Positions 21,701-32,540 of a stretch of DNA of 64,000 nt are shown one piece after another; positions within the stretch are counted from its first letter, which is position 1; every line of letters starts with the position of its first letter. The position numbers and the translations under genes are program-made. The stretch covers positions 66,004,093 through 66,068,092 of the forward strand of contig JARCOQ010000006.1 in NCBI GenBank assembly GCA_029207755.1. Reading direction: 5' to 3'. The DNA is from Chamaea fasciata (lineage: Eukaryota; Chordata; Aves; Passeriformes; Sylviidae). The notes beneath the pieces were generated by a model. The model had not been told where the DNA came from. It worked only from the letters and a program-made list of their open reading frames with translations, and searched no databases.

Positions 21701-22000
21701 TTGTGGTGCCTCAGAGGCACCAGAACTCGCCAGTAGCCTTGGGCAAGCTCCTTCTCCTCGATCCTGTCCTCAGCTCTGCAAGTTGTGTTGCCACCTTTGT
21801 ACCTTAGGGCTGGGTGATGATGTCACACTAGTCCCTGTCACCCACTGCCCTAATTCGGGGAGGCTATCCTTGTGGGTGCTGACAGTGACTTTGTCAATGC
21901 CAGGCACGGCTGTAAGGAGAAAAACAGAAATGGGAACAGGTTCATCAACAGGTTGGCGGGCTTAAGGAGACTTAGGTCTTACTACAGGTCATCAGTGGTG
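18757..22000 (+). repeat. Array unit 5 (3244 bp)
   Basis: Short-type exon E. The middle carries AAAACATGGTCAG and GAGACGCTG, shared with unit 6, while the right end carries the CCAAGCTGG variant of units 3 and 6. Confidence 0.95.
20878..21909 (-). CDS. Array gene copy 5, exons C-D-E (short form)
   Basis: Exons C 21803-21909, D 21560-21656, E 20878-21293. Carries the CCAAGCTGG intron variant of copies 3 and 6. Open and unbroken. Confidence 0.55.
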
Positions 22001-25000
22001 ATTAGGTCATACTAACCAGTCCTAATTCATTCTTTTGACAGCTCTAAGAGTACAGTTGATTGATTGATTCATTCTTTAAAAGAAGAGGTGTTCTGTGATA
22101 CATTGGGCATATTGCTTGGGTCAGCCTCCTTAAAGGAAAATCAGAGTATTACCTACGGTCTCAAATGAAGCTTCTGAACCAACTTTAAGTACTCATGTGT
22201 TTTTCCCGAAAGATAAGGTCTCTGAGGCTGTGGAAACTTCAGGATTGGGGTGGGCAAGCATGGCAGGAATTTGAGAAGATTGGTGTCCTGTAGGCACTGG
22301 GGGGCTCTGAAGTCTCCCTGGAGCCTTCTCTTCTCCAGGCTGAACAAGCTCAGCTCTCTCAGCCCATCTCCAGAGCAGAACTGCTCCAGCCCTTGGATCA
22401 TGGCTGCAACCCTCCTCTGGAGTCACTCCAGAAGGTCCATGTTTTTTGTTTTGTTTTGGGTTTTGTTTTTTTTGTTTTTTTTGTTTTTTTTATCCTGGAG
22501 ACCCCAGATGTGGGTGCAGAATTACTTTTGGGTTCAGGCAAGCGTTTGTTCATCACAGTTACTCCCACAAGCCAGCCCAGGTGGGAGCAGAGCTCCTTCC
22601 ACCCCACCCACCCTGTTTCCATCCCTTCTTCAGCACATCCCATGGTGCTTTTTTCTGCTGCTTCCCAGGAGCTGTTGGCTCTTGCCCTGCCCTGACTGCT
22701 GGACCCATCTGTGGACACTGCACAGCGATCTGTTGCCAGCTCTCTGGATTCTGAAGGAAAACCCAAGCAAATCTCTGAATCAAAGTAAAGGTGTCTTGCA
22801 AACTTAACCTAATCCTTTGTAAAGCTGTATTAAGGCCAAATTAAATTCAAATCTGTGGGTTCATTTTCCTCTTAGGCTTTATTCCTCGTTTGTTTGAGAG
22901 AACTGGTGAGTCTTTTAGGACTCATGGTACCTTGGTTCCCTTTCAGAATGGAACAAATCTGAGACTTTTCCAGCCAGTTTTTCTTTAAATACCACGAGTT
23001 TTCATTCCCCTTTCATTTAAAATACTTCCACAATTTAATATGAAATGCTGGGTAGCAAAACCGGTAGCACTTCCAGACAGAAAGAAGTATGTTGTGTGTA
23101 ACTCCAAATGTGAATTCTCCTTGCAAAGTGATGGCTTTCCACTGAGGTGGATCAAACAGATGCTCAGTTGGATGCTGGTGCTGAAGCACTTTTCTCTTGT
23201 GGCTTGAGTGTCTGATGGCAACAGCCTGAGATTTTAATAGCAGAAAGAAAGGATTTCCTACTAACCTTCCCCAGAGAACTGTCACTTGTACAGTCTTTTC
23301 CAGCCTCGTCTAGTCTGACCTGCATCTTCTCCAAAACATGGTCAGTTTTTAAATACTTTTTAAACTTTTTGTGTACCATTTGCAGAGAACAGGAGGGTGC
23401 TGGCTATTTTTTTCACAAAATACACGCTGCTCTGTGAGTGAGGTGGTCCTCCGTTCTCCCCAGAGCAACCTTTACCTGTCAGCTCTGCTGCTTCTCAAGG
23501 ATGGGATGCTGGTGCTGGTGTGGATAAACAGATTTTCTCCCATTTTCAGCACAGGTGATGGAGGGAGAGGAGCTGTTGGCCAAGAGCCTCATGGTGCCAG
23601 CACCTCCTGACATGCAGGAGCTGAAAAACTAGAGGTTTTGCCCTTGTTGCATTCAGTGGATTTCTAATTTTACTTCAAGCTAATTGCTTCCTCGTCCTGG
23701 GAGGTGCCAGGGAGATGCCCAAGGGGACACAAGGACAAAGAGTTTAGCCGGGTCTATTGCCATAAGACAAGGGGTGTTGGTTTTAAACTGGAGGAGGGAT
23801 GATTCAAATGAGCTTCAAGGAAGAAATTTTTTATCAATGAGGGTGATAAAAATGCTGTGGTCTCTGCCACAGGTTGCCCAGAGACGCTGTGGAAACATTC
23901 CAGGTTGGATGGGGCTTGGAACAAGCTGACTAGTTGAAGGTGTCCTTGCTTATTGCAGGGAGGGTGGAAGTAAATGAGATTTAAAGTGTCTCCCAAGCCA
24001 AACCATTGTACGATTTTACGATCATCTCATCCAACTTCACTGCTCCAACATGATTCCCATGAGCATGCAGGAGGCTGGGAAAAGGAATGTGGGCTCTCCC
24101 AGTTCAAACAAACAGAAAAGTTTATTTTGATGGCTGAGGGGGACGAGCACCAGAGGGTGATGCTCGTCTGATCCTGCTCTGGTTTTCAGGCCGACTGTAC
24201 AGCTTTTTCTCCTGCCGCTGTTGCCGCCGGACGTGTCTCATCCGGATTGGCCCAGGCTGGGAGCGTTTGTCCTTCATGGAGCCAGCGAAGAGCCAGGGTG
24301 GTCTGTATGGAGCTGCTTGTCTGCTGGGTGACTGAGTGTCCTGGGACAGCCCTGGCACCCCCTGAGTGGCGGTGCTGGGGCTGCTGGTCTCAATACTTTG
24401 GGCCAGCACATGGTCGATCCGGCGGCGTTTTGCTGCCGGGCTCCTGAGTGACTGTGGCTCTGTGGCGCCCTCAGGATGGCCTCTTTTCAAGCTCTGCTTT
24501 TTGCAGGGGAAGCTGCTGCTGCTGCTGCTGTTTGGATCTGCACATTGGAGAGAGGAGAGAGCAAGTGGTGTGAGCAGCTGCGCAGGGCTCGGGTGATGTC
24601 CGTGCAGGATTGTCCCCAAGGCCTTGCCAAGCTGGCTTAAGGGCAGGGGAGGCATATGTGCCCACAGGCCAGCCCGGCCCCGCTGGCCCAAGAGAGCCAG
24701 AGGGACTCTACCCTGGGTCGTTGTTGGAGCTCCTGCTTCCCCTTGCTGTAGCTCTTGACCGCTCCCCCACTGCCAGCCGTGGGGAGGGAGATTTTGCTCT
24801 CACCTTGCTTCTTCCCAGGAGGACACTTCTCAGCAGTGTTGTGCACCATTGTGGATAGGGAGCAGTGCCTGGAAGGTCTGTGCTGCAGGCCTTTCTCCTC
24901 CTGACAAAGCATCCCAGTCCTTGTTTGGACAGAGAGAGAGGCGTTTGTGGTGCCTCAGAGGCACCAGAACTCGCCAGTAGCCTTGGGCAAGCTCCTTCTC

Positions 25001-25244
25001 CTCGATCCTGTCCTCAGCTCTGCAAGTTGTGTTGCCACCTTTGTACCTTAGGGCTGGGTGATGATGTCACACTAGTCCCTGTCACCCACTGCCCTAATTC
25101 GGGGAGGCTATCCTTGTGGGTGCTGACAGTGACTTTGTCAATGCCAGGCACGGCTGTAAGGAGAAAAACAGAAATGGGAACAGGTTCATCAACAGGTTGG
25201 CGGGCTTAAGGAGACTTAGGTCTTACTACAGGTCATCAGTGGTG
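22001..25244 (+). repeat. Array unit 6 (3244 bp)
   Basis: A mosaic: the left half looks like unit 4, and the middle and right halves like unit 5. It is the last unit with the short, fused exon E. Confidence 0.95.
24122..25153 (-). CDS. Array gene copy 6, exons C-D-E (short form)
   Basis: Exons C 25047-25153, D 24804-24900, E 24122-24537. Essentially the same as copy 5 over the whole gene. Last of the run of six short copies. Confidence 0.55.
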
Positions 25245-28200
25245 ATTAGGTCATACTAACCAGTCCTAATTCATTCTTTTGACAGCTCTAAGAGTACAGT
25301 TGATTGATTCATTCATTCTTTAAAAGAAGAGTTGTTCTGTGATACATTGGGCATATTGCTTGGGTCAGCCTCCTTAAAGGAAAATCAGAGTATTACCTAC
25401 GGTCTCAAATGAAGCTTCTGAACCAACTTTAAGTACTCATGTGTTTTTCCCGAAAGATAAAGTCTCTGAGGCCGTGGAAAGTTCAGGATTGGGGTGGGCA
25501 AGCATGGCAGGAATTTGAGAAGATTGGTGCCCTGTAGGCACTGGGGGGCTCTGAAGTCTCCCTGGAGCCTTCTCTTCTCCAGGCTGAACAAGCTCAGCTC
25601 TCTCAGCCCATCTCCAGAGCAGAACTGCTCCAGCCCTTGGATCATGGCTGCAACCCTCCTCTGGACTCACTCCAGAAGGTCCATGTTTTTGGGTTTTTTT
25701 GTTTTTTTGTTTTTTTTGTTTTTTTTTTTTTTTATCCTGGAGACCCCAGATGTGGGTGCAGAATTACTTTTGGGTTCAGGCAAGCGTTTGTTCATCACAG
25801 TTACTCCCACAAGCCAGCCCAGGTGGGAGCAGAGCTCCTTCCACCCCACCCACCCTGTTTCCATCCCTTCTTCAGCACATCCCATGGTGCTTTTTTCTGC
25901 TGCTTCCCAGGAGCTGTTGGCTCTTGCCCTGCCCTGACTGCTGGACCCGTCTGTGGACACTGCACAGCGATCTGTTGCCAGCTCTCTGGATTCTGAAGGA
26001 AAACCCAAGCAAATCTCTGAATCAAAGTAAAGGTGTCTTGCAAACTTAACCTAATCCTTTGTAAAGCTGTATTAAGGCCAAATTAAATTCAAATCTGTGG
26101 GTTCATTTTCCTCTTAGGCTTTATTCCTCGTTTGTTTGAGAGAGCTGGTGAGTCTTTTAGGACTCATGGTACCTTGGTTCCCTTTCAGAATGGAACAAAT
26201 CTGAGACTTTTCCAGCCAGTTTTTCTTTAAATACCACGAGTTTTCATTCCCCTTTCATTTAAAATACTTCCACAATTTAATATGAAATGCTGGGTAGCAA
26301 ACCCGGTAGCACTTCCAGACAGAAAGAAGTATGTTGTGTGTAACTCCAAATGTGAATTCTCCTTGCAAAGTGATGGCTTTCCACTGAGGTGAATCAAACA
26401 GATTCTCAGTTGGATGCTGGTGCTGAAGCACTTTTCTCTTGTGGCTTGAGTGTCTGATGGCAACAGCCTGAGATTTTAATAGCAGAAAGAAGGGATTTCC
26501 TACTAACCTTCCCCGGAGAACTGTCACTTGTACAGTCTTTTCCAGCCTCGTCTAGTCTGATCTGCATCTTCTCCAAAACTTGGTCAATTTTTAAATACTT
26601 TTTAAACTTTTTGTGTACCATTTGCAGAGAACAGGAGGGTGCTGGCTATTTTTTTTCACAAAATACACGCTGCTCTGTGAGTGAGGTGGTCCTCCGTTCT
26701 CCCCAGAGCAACCTTTACCTGTCAGCTCTGCTGCTTCTCAAGGATGGGATGCTGGTGCTGGTGTGGATAAACAGATTTTCTCCCATTTTCAGCACAGGTG
26801 ATGGAGGGAGAGGAGCTGTTGGCCAAGAGCCTCATGGTGCCAGCACCTCCTGACATGCAGGAGCTGAAAAACTAGAGGTTTTGCCCTTGTTGCATTCAGT
26901 GGATTTCTAATTTTACTTCAAGCTAATTGCTTCCTCGTCCTGGGAGGTGCCAGGGAGATGCCCAAGGGGACACAAGGACAAAGATTTTAGCCGGGTCTAT
27001 TGCCATAAGACAAGGGGTGTTGGTTTTAAACTGGAGGAGGGATGATTCAAATGAGCTTCAAGGAAGAAATTTTTTATCAATGAGGGTGATAAAAATGCTG
27101 TGGTCTCTGCCACAGGTTGCCCAGAGATGCTGTGGAAACATTCCAGGTTGGATGGGGCTTGGAACAAGCTGACTAGTTGAAGGTGTCCTTGCTTATTGCA
27201 GGGAGGGTGGAAGTAAATGAGATTTAAAGTGTCTCCCAAGCCAAACCATTGTACGATTTTACGATCATCTCATCCAACTTCACTGCTCCAACATGATTCC
27301 CATGAGCATGCAGGAGGCTGGGAAAAGGAATGTGGGCTCTCCCAGTTCAAACAAACAGAAAAGTTTATTTTGATGGCTGAGGGGGACGAGCACCAGAGGG
27401 TGATGCTCGTCTGATCCTGCTCTGGTTTTCAGGCCGACTGTACAGCTTTTTCTCCTGCCGCTGTTGCCGCCGGACGTGTCTCATCCGGATTGGCCCAGGC
27501 TGGGAGCGTTTGTCCTTCATGGAGCCAGCGAAGAGCCAGGGTGGTCTGTATGGAGCTGCTTGTCTGCTGGGTGACTGAGTGTCCTGGGACAGCCCTGGCA
27601 CCCCCTGAGTGGCGGTGCTGGGGCTGCTGGTCTCAATACTTTGGGCCAGCACATCGTCGATCCGGCGGCGTTTTGCTGCCGGGCTCCTCAGTGACTGTGG
27701 CTCTGTGACGCCCTCTGGATGGCCTCTTTTCAAGCTCTGCTTTTTGCGTGGGAAGCTGCTGCTGCTGCTGCTGCTGACCAGCACCACAGTCTGGGACAGC
27801 CCTGGCACCACCTGAGTGGCGGTGCTGGGGCTGCTGGTCTCAATACTTTGGGCGATCCGGCGGTGTTTTGCTGCCGGGCTCCTGAGTGTCTGTGGCTCTG
27901 TGGCGCCCTCTGGATGGCCTCTCTTCAAGCTCTGCTTTTTGCACGGGAAGCTGCTGCTGCTGCTGCTGCTGACCAGCACCACAGTCTGGGACAGCCCTGG
28001 CACCCCCTGAGTGGCGGTGCTGGGGCTGCTGGTCTCGGCACGCAGCAGTGGCACTCGGTTCATCCGTATGTGTTTCACTGCCTGGCTGCCCGGGCCTTGT
28101 GCTCTCTGTCTCCAGGAACGGCGCCGGGCCTGCTCCGCCCTGGGCTGTCCCGACAGGCCGCCACTGCTGCTGCTGCTGTTTGGATCTGCACATTGGAGAG

Positions 28201-28892
28201 AGGAGAGGGCAAGTGGTGTGAGCAGCTGCGCAGGGCTCGGGTGATGTCCGTGCAGGATTGTCCCCAAGGCCTTGCCGGGCTGGCTTAAGGGCAGGGGAGG
28301 CATATGTGCCCACAGGCCAGCCTGGCCCCGCTGGCCCAAGAGAGCCAGAGGGAGTCTACCCTGGGTCGTTGTTGGAGCTCCTGCTTCCCCTTGCTGCAGC
28401 TCTTGACCGCTCCCCCACTGCCAGCCGTGGGGAGGGAGATTTTGCTCTCACCTTGCTTCTTCCCAGGAGGACACTTCTCAGCAGTGTTGTGCACCATTTT
28501 GGATAGGGAGCAGTGCCTGGAAGGTCTGTGCTGCGGGCCTTTCTCCTCCTGACAAAGCATCCCAGTCCTTGTTTGGACAGAGAGAGAGGCGTTTGTGGTG
28601 CCTCAGAGGCACCAGAACTCGCCAGTAGCCTTGGGCAAGCTCCTTCTCCTCGATCCTGTCCTCAGCTCTGCAAGTTGTGTTGCCACCTTTGTACCTTAGG
28701 GCTGGGTGATGATGTCACACTAGTCCCTGTCACCCACTGCCCTAATTCGGGGAGGCTATCCTTGTGGGTGCTGACAGTGACTTTGTCAATGCCAGGCACG
28801 GCTGTAAGGAGAAAAACAGAAATGGGAACAGGTTCATCAACAGGTTGGCGGGCTTAAGGAGACTTAGGTCTTACTACAGGTCATCAGTGGTG
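25245..28892 (+). repeat. Array unit 7 (3648 bp)
   Basis: Transition unit. The T-tract border is still ATCCTGGAGACC as in units 4-6, but exon E is of the long type with two internal repeats. From here on GATTGATTCATTCATTC replaces GATTGATTGATTCATTC. Confidence 0.95.
27365..28801 (-). CDS. Array gene copy 7, exons C-D-E (two internal repeats)
   Basis: Exons C 28695-28801, D 28452-28548, E 27365-28185; 288 residues from the exon D start. Exon E shows the unfused structure: a basic N-block (SSSSSGGLSGQPRAEQARRR, then SWRQRAQGPG and AVKHIRMNRV), a 65-residue repeat (AAKHRRIAQSIET type), a 69-residue repeat (FPRKKQ, AAKRRRIDDVLAQSIET type) and the common tail. Repeat block at 27584-27985. Private: Leu to Pro in exon D (EEKGPQHR), HIRMNRV in the N-block. 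Confidence 0.55.
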
Positions 28893-31800
28893 ATTAGGTC
28901 ATACTAACCAGTCCTAATTCATTCTTTTGACAGCTCTAAGAGTACAGTTGATTGATTCATTCATTCTTTAAAAGAAGAGTTGTTCTGTGATACATTGGGC
29001 ATATTGCTTGGGTCAACCTCCTTAAAGGAAAATCAGAGTATTACCTACGGTCTCAAATGAAGCTTCTGAACCAACTTTAAGTACTCATGTGTTTTTCCCG
29101 AAAGATAAAGTCTCTGAGGCCGTGGAAACTTCAGGATTGAGGTGGGCAAGCATGGCAGGAATTTGAGAAGATTGGTGCCCTGTAGGCACTGGGGGGCTCT
29201 GAAGTCTCCCTGGAGCCTTCTCTTCTCCAGGCTGAACAAGCTCAGCTCTCTCAGCCCATCTCCAGAGCAGAACTGCTCCAGCCCTTGGATCATGGCTGCA
29301 GCCCTCCTCTGGACTCACTCCGGAAGTTCCATGTTTTTGTTTTTGTTTTTGTTTTTGTTTTTCTTTTTTTTTTTTTTTTTAAACGTGGAGACCCCAGATG
29401 TGGGTGCAGAATTACTTTTGGGTTCAGGCAAGCGTTTGTTCATCACAGTTACTCCCACAAGCCAGCCCAGGTGGGAGCAGAGCTCCTTCCACCCCACCCA
29501 CCCTGTTTCCATCCCTTCTTCAGCACATCCCATGGTGCTTTTTTCTGCTGCTTCCCAGGAGCTGTTGGCTCTTGCCCTGCCCTGACTGCTGGACCCGTCT
29601 GTGGACACGGCACAGCGATCTGTTGCCAGCTCTCTGGATTCTGAAGGAAAACCCAAGCAAATCTCTGAATCAAAGTAAAGGTGTCTTGCAAACTTAACCT
29701 AATCCTTTGTAAAGCTGTATTAAGGCCAAATTAAATTCAAATCTGTGGGTTCATTTTCCTCTTAGGCTTTATTCCTCGTTTGTTTGAGAGAGCTGGTGAG
29801 TCTTTTAGGACTCATTGTACCTTGGTTCCCTTTCAGAATGGAACAAATCTGAGACTTTTCCAGCCAGTTTTTCTTTAAATACCACGAGTTTTCATTCCCC
29901 TTTCATTTAAAATACTTCCACAATTTAATATGAAATGCTGGGTAGCAAACCCGGTAGCACTTCCAGACAGAAAGAAGTATGTTGTGTGTAACTCCAAATG
30001 TGAATTCTCCTTGCAAAGTGATGGCTTTCCACTGAGGTGAATCAAACAGATGCTCAGTTGGATGCTGGTGCTGAAGCACTTTTCTCTTGTGGCTTGAGTG
30101 TCTGATGGCAACAGCCTGAGATTTTAATAGCAGAAAGAAGGGATTTCCTACTAACCTTCCCCGGAGAACTGTCACTTGTACAGTCTTTTCCAGCCTCATG
30201 TAGTCTGATCTGCATCTTCTCCAAAACTTGGTCAATTTTTAAATACTTTTTAAACTTTTTGTGTACCATTTGCAGAGAACAGGAGGGTGCTGGCTATTTT
30301 TTTTCACAAAATACACGCTGCTCTGTGAGTGAGGTGGTCCTCCGTTCTCCCCAGAGCAACCTTTACCTGTCAGCTCTGCTGCTTCTCAAGGATGGGATGC
30401 TGGTGCTGGTGTGGATAAACAGATTTTCTCCCATTTTCAGCACAGGTGATGGAGGGAGAGGAGCTGTTGGCCAAGAGCCTCATGGTGCCAGCACCTCCTG
30501 ACATGCAGGAGCTGAAAATCTAGAGGTTTTGCCCTTGTTGCATTCAGTGGATTTCTAATTTTACTTCAAGCTAATTGCTTCCTCGTCCTGGGAGGTGCCA
30601 GGGAGATGCCCAAGGGGACACAAGGACAAAGATTTTAGCAAGATCTATTGCCATAAGACAAGGGGTGTTGGTTTTAAACTGGAGGAGGGATGATTCAAAT
30701 GAGCTTCAAGGAAGAATTTTTTTATCAATGAGGGTGATAAAAATGCTGTGGTCTCTGCCACAGGTTGCCCAGAGACGCTGTGGAAACATTCCAGGTTGGA
30801 TGGGGCTTGGAACAAGCTGACTAGTTGAAGGTGTCCTTGCTTATTGCAGGGAGGGTGGAAGTAAATGAGATTTAAAGTGTCTCCCAAGCCAAACCATTGT
30901 ACGATTTTACGATCATCTCATCCAACTTCACTGCTCCAACATGATTCCCATGAGCATGCAGGAGGCTGGGAAAAGGAATGTGGGCTCTCCCAGTTCAAAC
31001 AAACAGAAAAGTTTATTTTGATGGCTGAGGGGGACGAGCACCAGAGGGTGATGCTCGTCTGATCCTGCTCTGGTTTTCAGGCCGACTGTACAGCTTTTTC
31101 TCCTGCCGCTGTTGCCGCCGGACGTGTCTCATACGGATTGGCCCAGGCTGGGAGCGTTTGTCCTTCATGGAGCCAGCGAAGAGCCAGGGTGGTCTGTATG
31201 GAGCTGCTTGTCTGCTGGGTGACTGAGTGTCCTGGGACAGCCCTGGCACCCCCTGAGTGGCGGTGCTGGGGCTGCTGGTCTCAATACTTTGGGCCAGCAC
31301 ATCGTCGATCCGGCGGCGTTTTGCTGCCGGGCTCCTCAGTGACTGTGGCTCTGTGACGCCCTCTGGATGGCCTCTCTTCAAGCTCTGCTTTTTGCGTGGG
31401 AAGCTGCTGCTGCTGCTGCTGCTGACCAGCACCACAGTCTGGGACAGCCCTGGCACCACCTGAGTGGCGGTGCTGGGGCTGCTGGTCTCAATACTTTGGG
31501 CGATCCGGCGGTGTTTTGCTGCCGGGCTCCTGAGTGTCTGTGGCTCTGTGGCGCCCTCTGGATGGCCTCTCTTCAAGCTCTGCTTTTTGCAGGGGAAGCT
31601 GCTGCTGCTGCTGCTGCTGACCAGCACCACAGCCTGGGACAGCCCTGGCACCCCCTGAGTGCCGGTGCTGGGGCTGCTGGTCTCAGTACGCAGCAGTGGC
31701 ACTCGGTTCAGCCGTATGGGTTTCACTGCCCGGCTGCCCGGGCCTTGTGCTCTCTGTCTCCAGGAACGGCGCCGGGCCTGCTCCGCCCTGGGCTGTTCCG

Positions 31801-32540
31801 ACAGGCCGCTGCTGCTGCTGCTGCTGTTTGGATCTGCACATTGGAGAGAGGAGAGGGCAAGTGGTGTGAGCAGCTGCGCAGGGCTCGGGTGATGTCCGTG
31901 CAGGATTGTCCCCAAGGCCTTGCCGGGCTGGCTTAAGGGCAGGGGAGGCATATGTGCCCACAGGCCAGCCTGGCCCCGCTGGCCCAAGAGAGCCAGAGGG
32001 AGTCTACCCTGGGTCGTTGTTGGAGCTCCTGATTCCCCTTGCTGCAGCTCTTGACCGCTCCCCCACTGCCAGCCGTGGGGAGGGAGATTTTGCTCTCACC
32101 TTGCTTCTTCCCAGGAGGACACTTCTCAGCAGTGTTGTGCACCATTTTGGATAGGGAGCAGTGCCTGGAAGGTCTGTGCTGCAGGCCTTTCTCCTCCTGA
32201 CAAAGCATCCCAGTCCTTGTTTGGACAGAGAGAGAGGCGTTTGTGGTGCCTCAGAGGCACCAGAACTCGCCAGTAGCCTTGGGCAAGCTCCTTCTCCTCG
32301 ATCCTGTCCTCAGCTCTGCAAGTTGTGTTGCCACCTTTGTGCCTTAGGGCTGGGTGATGATGTCACACTAGTCCCTGTCACCCACTGCCCTAATTCGGGG
32401 AGGCTATCCTTGTGGGTGCTGACAGTGACTTTGTCAATGCCAGGCACGGCTGTAAGGAGAAAAACAGAAATGGGAACAGGTTCATCAACAGGTTGGCGGG
32501 CTTAAGGAGACTTAGGTCTTACTACAGGTCATCAGTGGTG
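28893..32540 (+). repeat. Array unit 8 (3648 bp)
   Basis: First unit with TAAACGTGGAGACC at the right border of the T-rich tract, a marker kept in all later units. The T tract is a TTTTTG repeat followed by a long T run. Confidence 0.95.
31013..32449 (-). CDS. Array gene copy 8, exons C-D-E (two internal repeats)
   Basis: Exons C 32343-32449, D 32100-32196, E 31013-31833; 288 residues from the exon D start. The exon C donor is GC (CCTAAG/GCACAA) instead of GT. N-block spelled SSGLSEQPRAEQ and KPIRLNRVPLLRTE; SPSTGTQ at the first repeat border. Repeat block 31232-31633. Confidence 0.52.

Noticed and set aside
27719..28288. Plus-strand frames of 125-189 codons opposite exon E (Ala/Leu/Cys-rich, present in many units)
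   Set aside because: They are antisense shadows of the Ser/Arg-rich exon E. The minus strand has the splice sites, in-phase partners and poly(A) signal.
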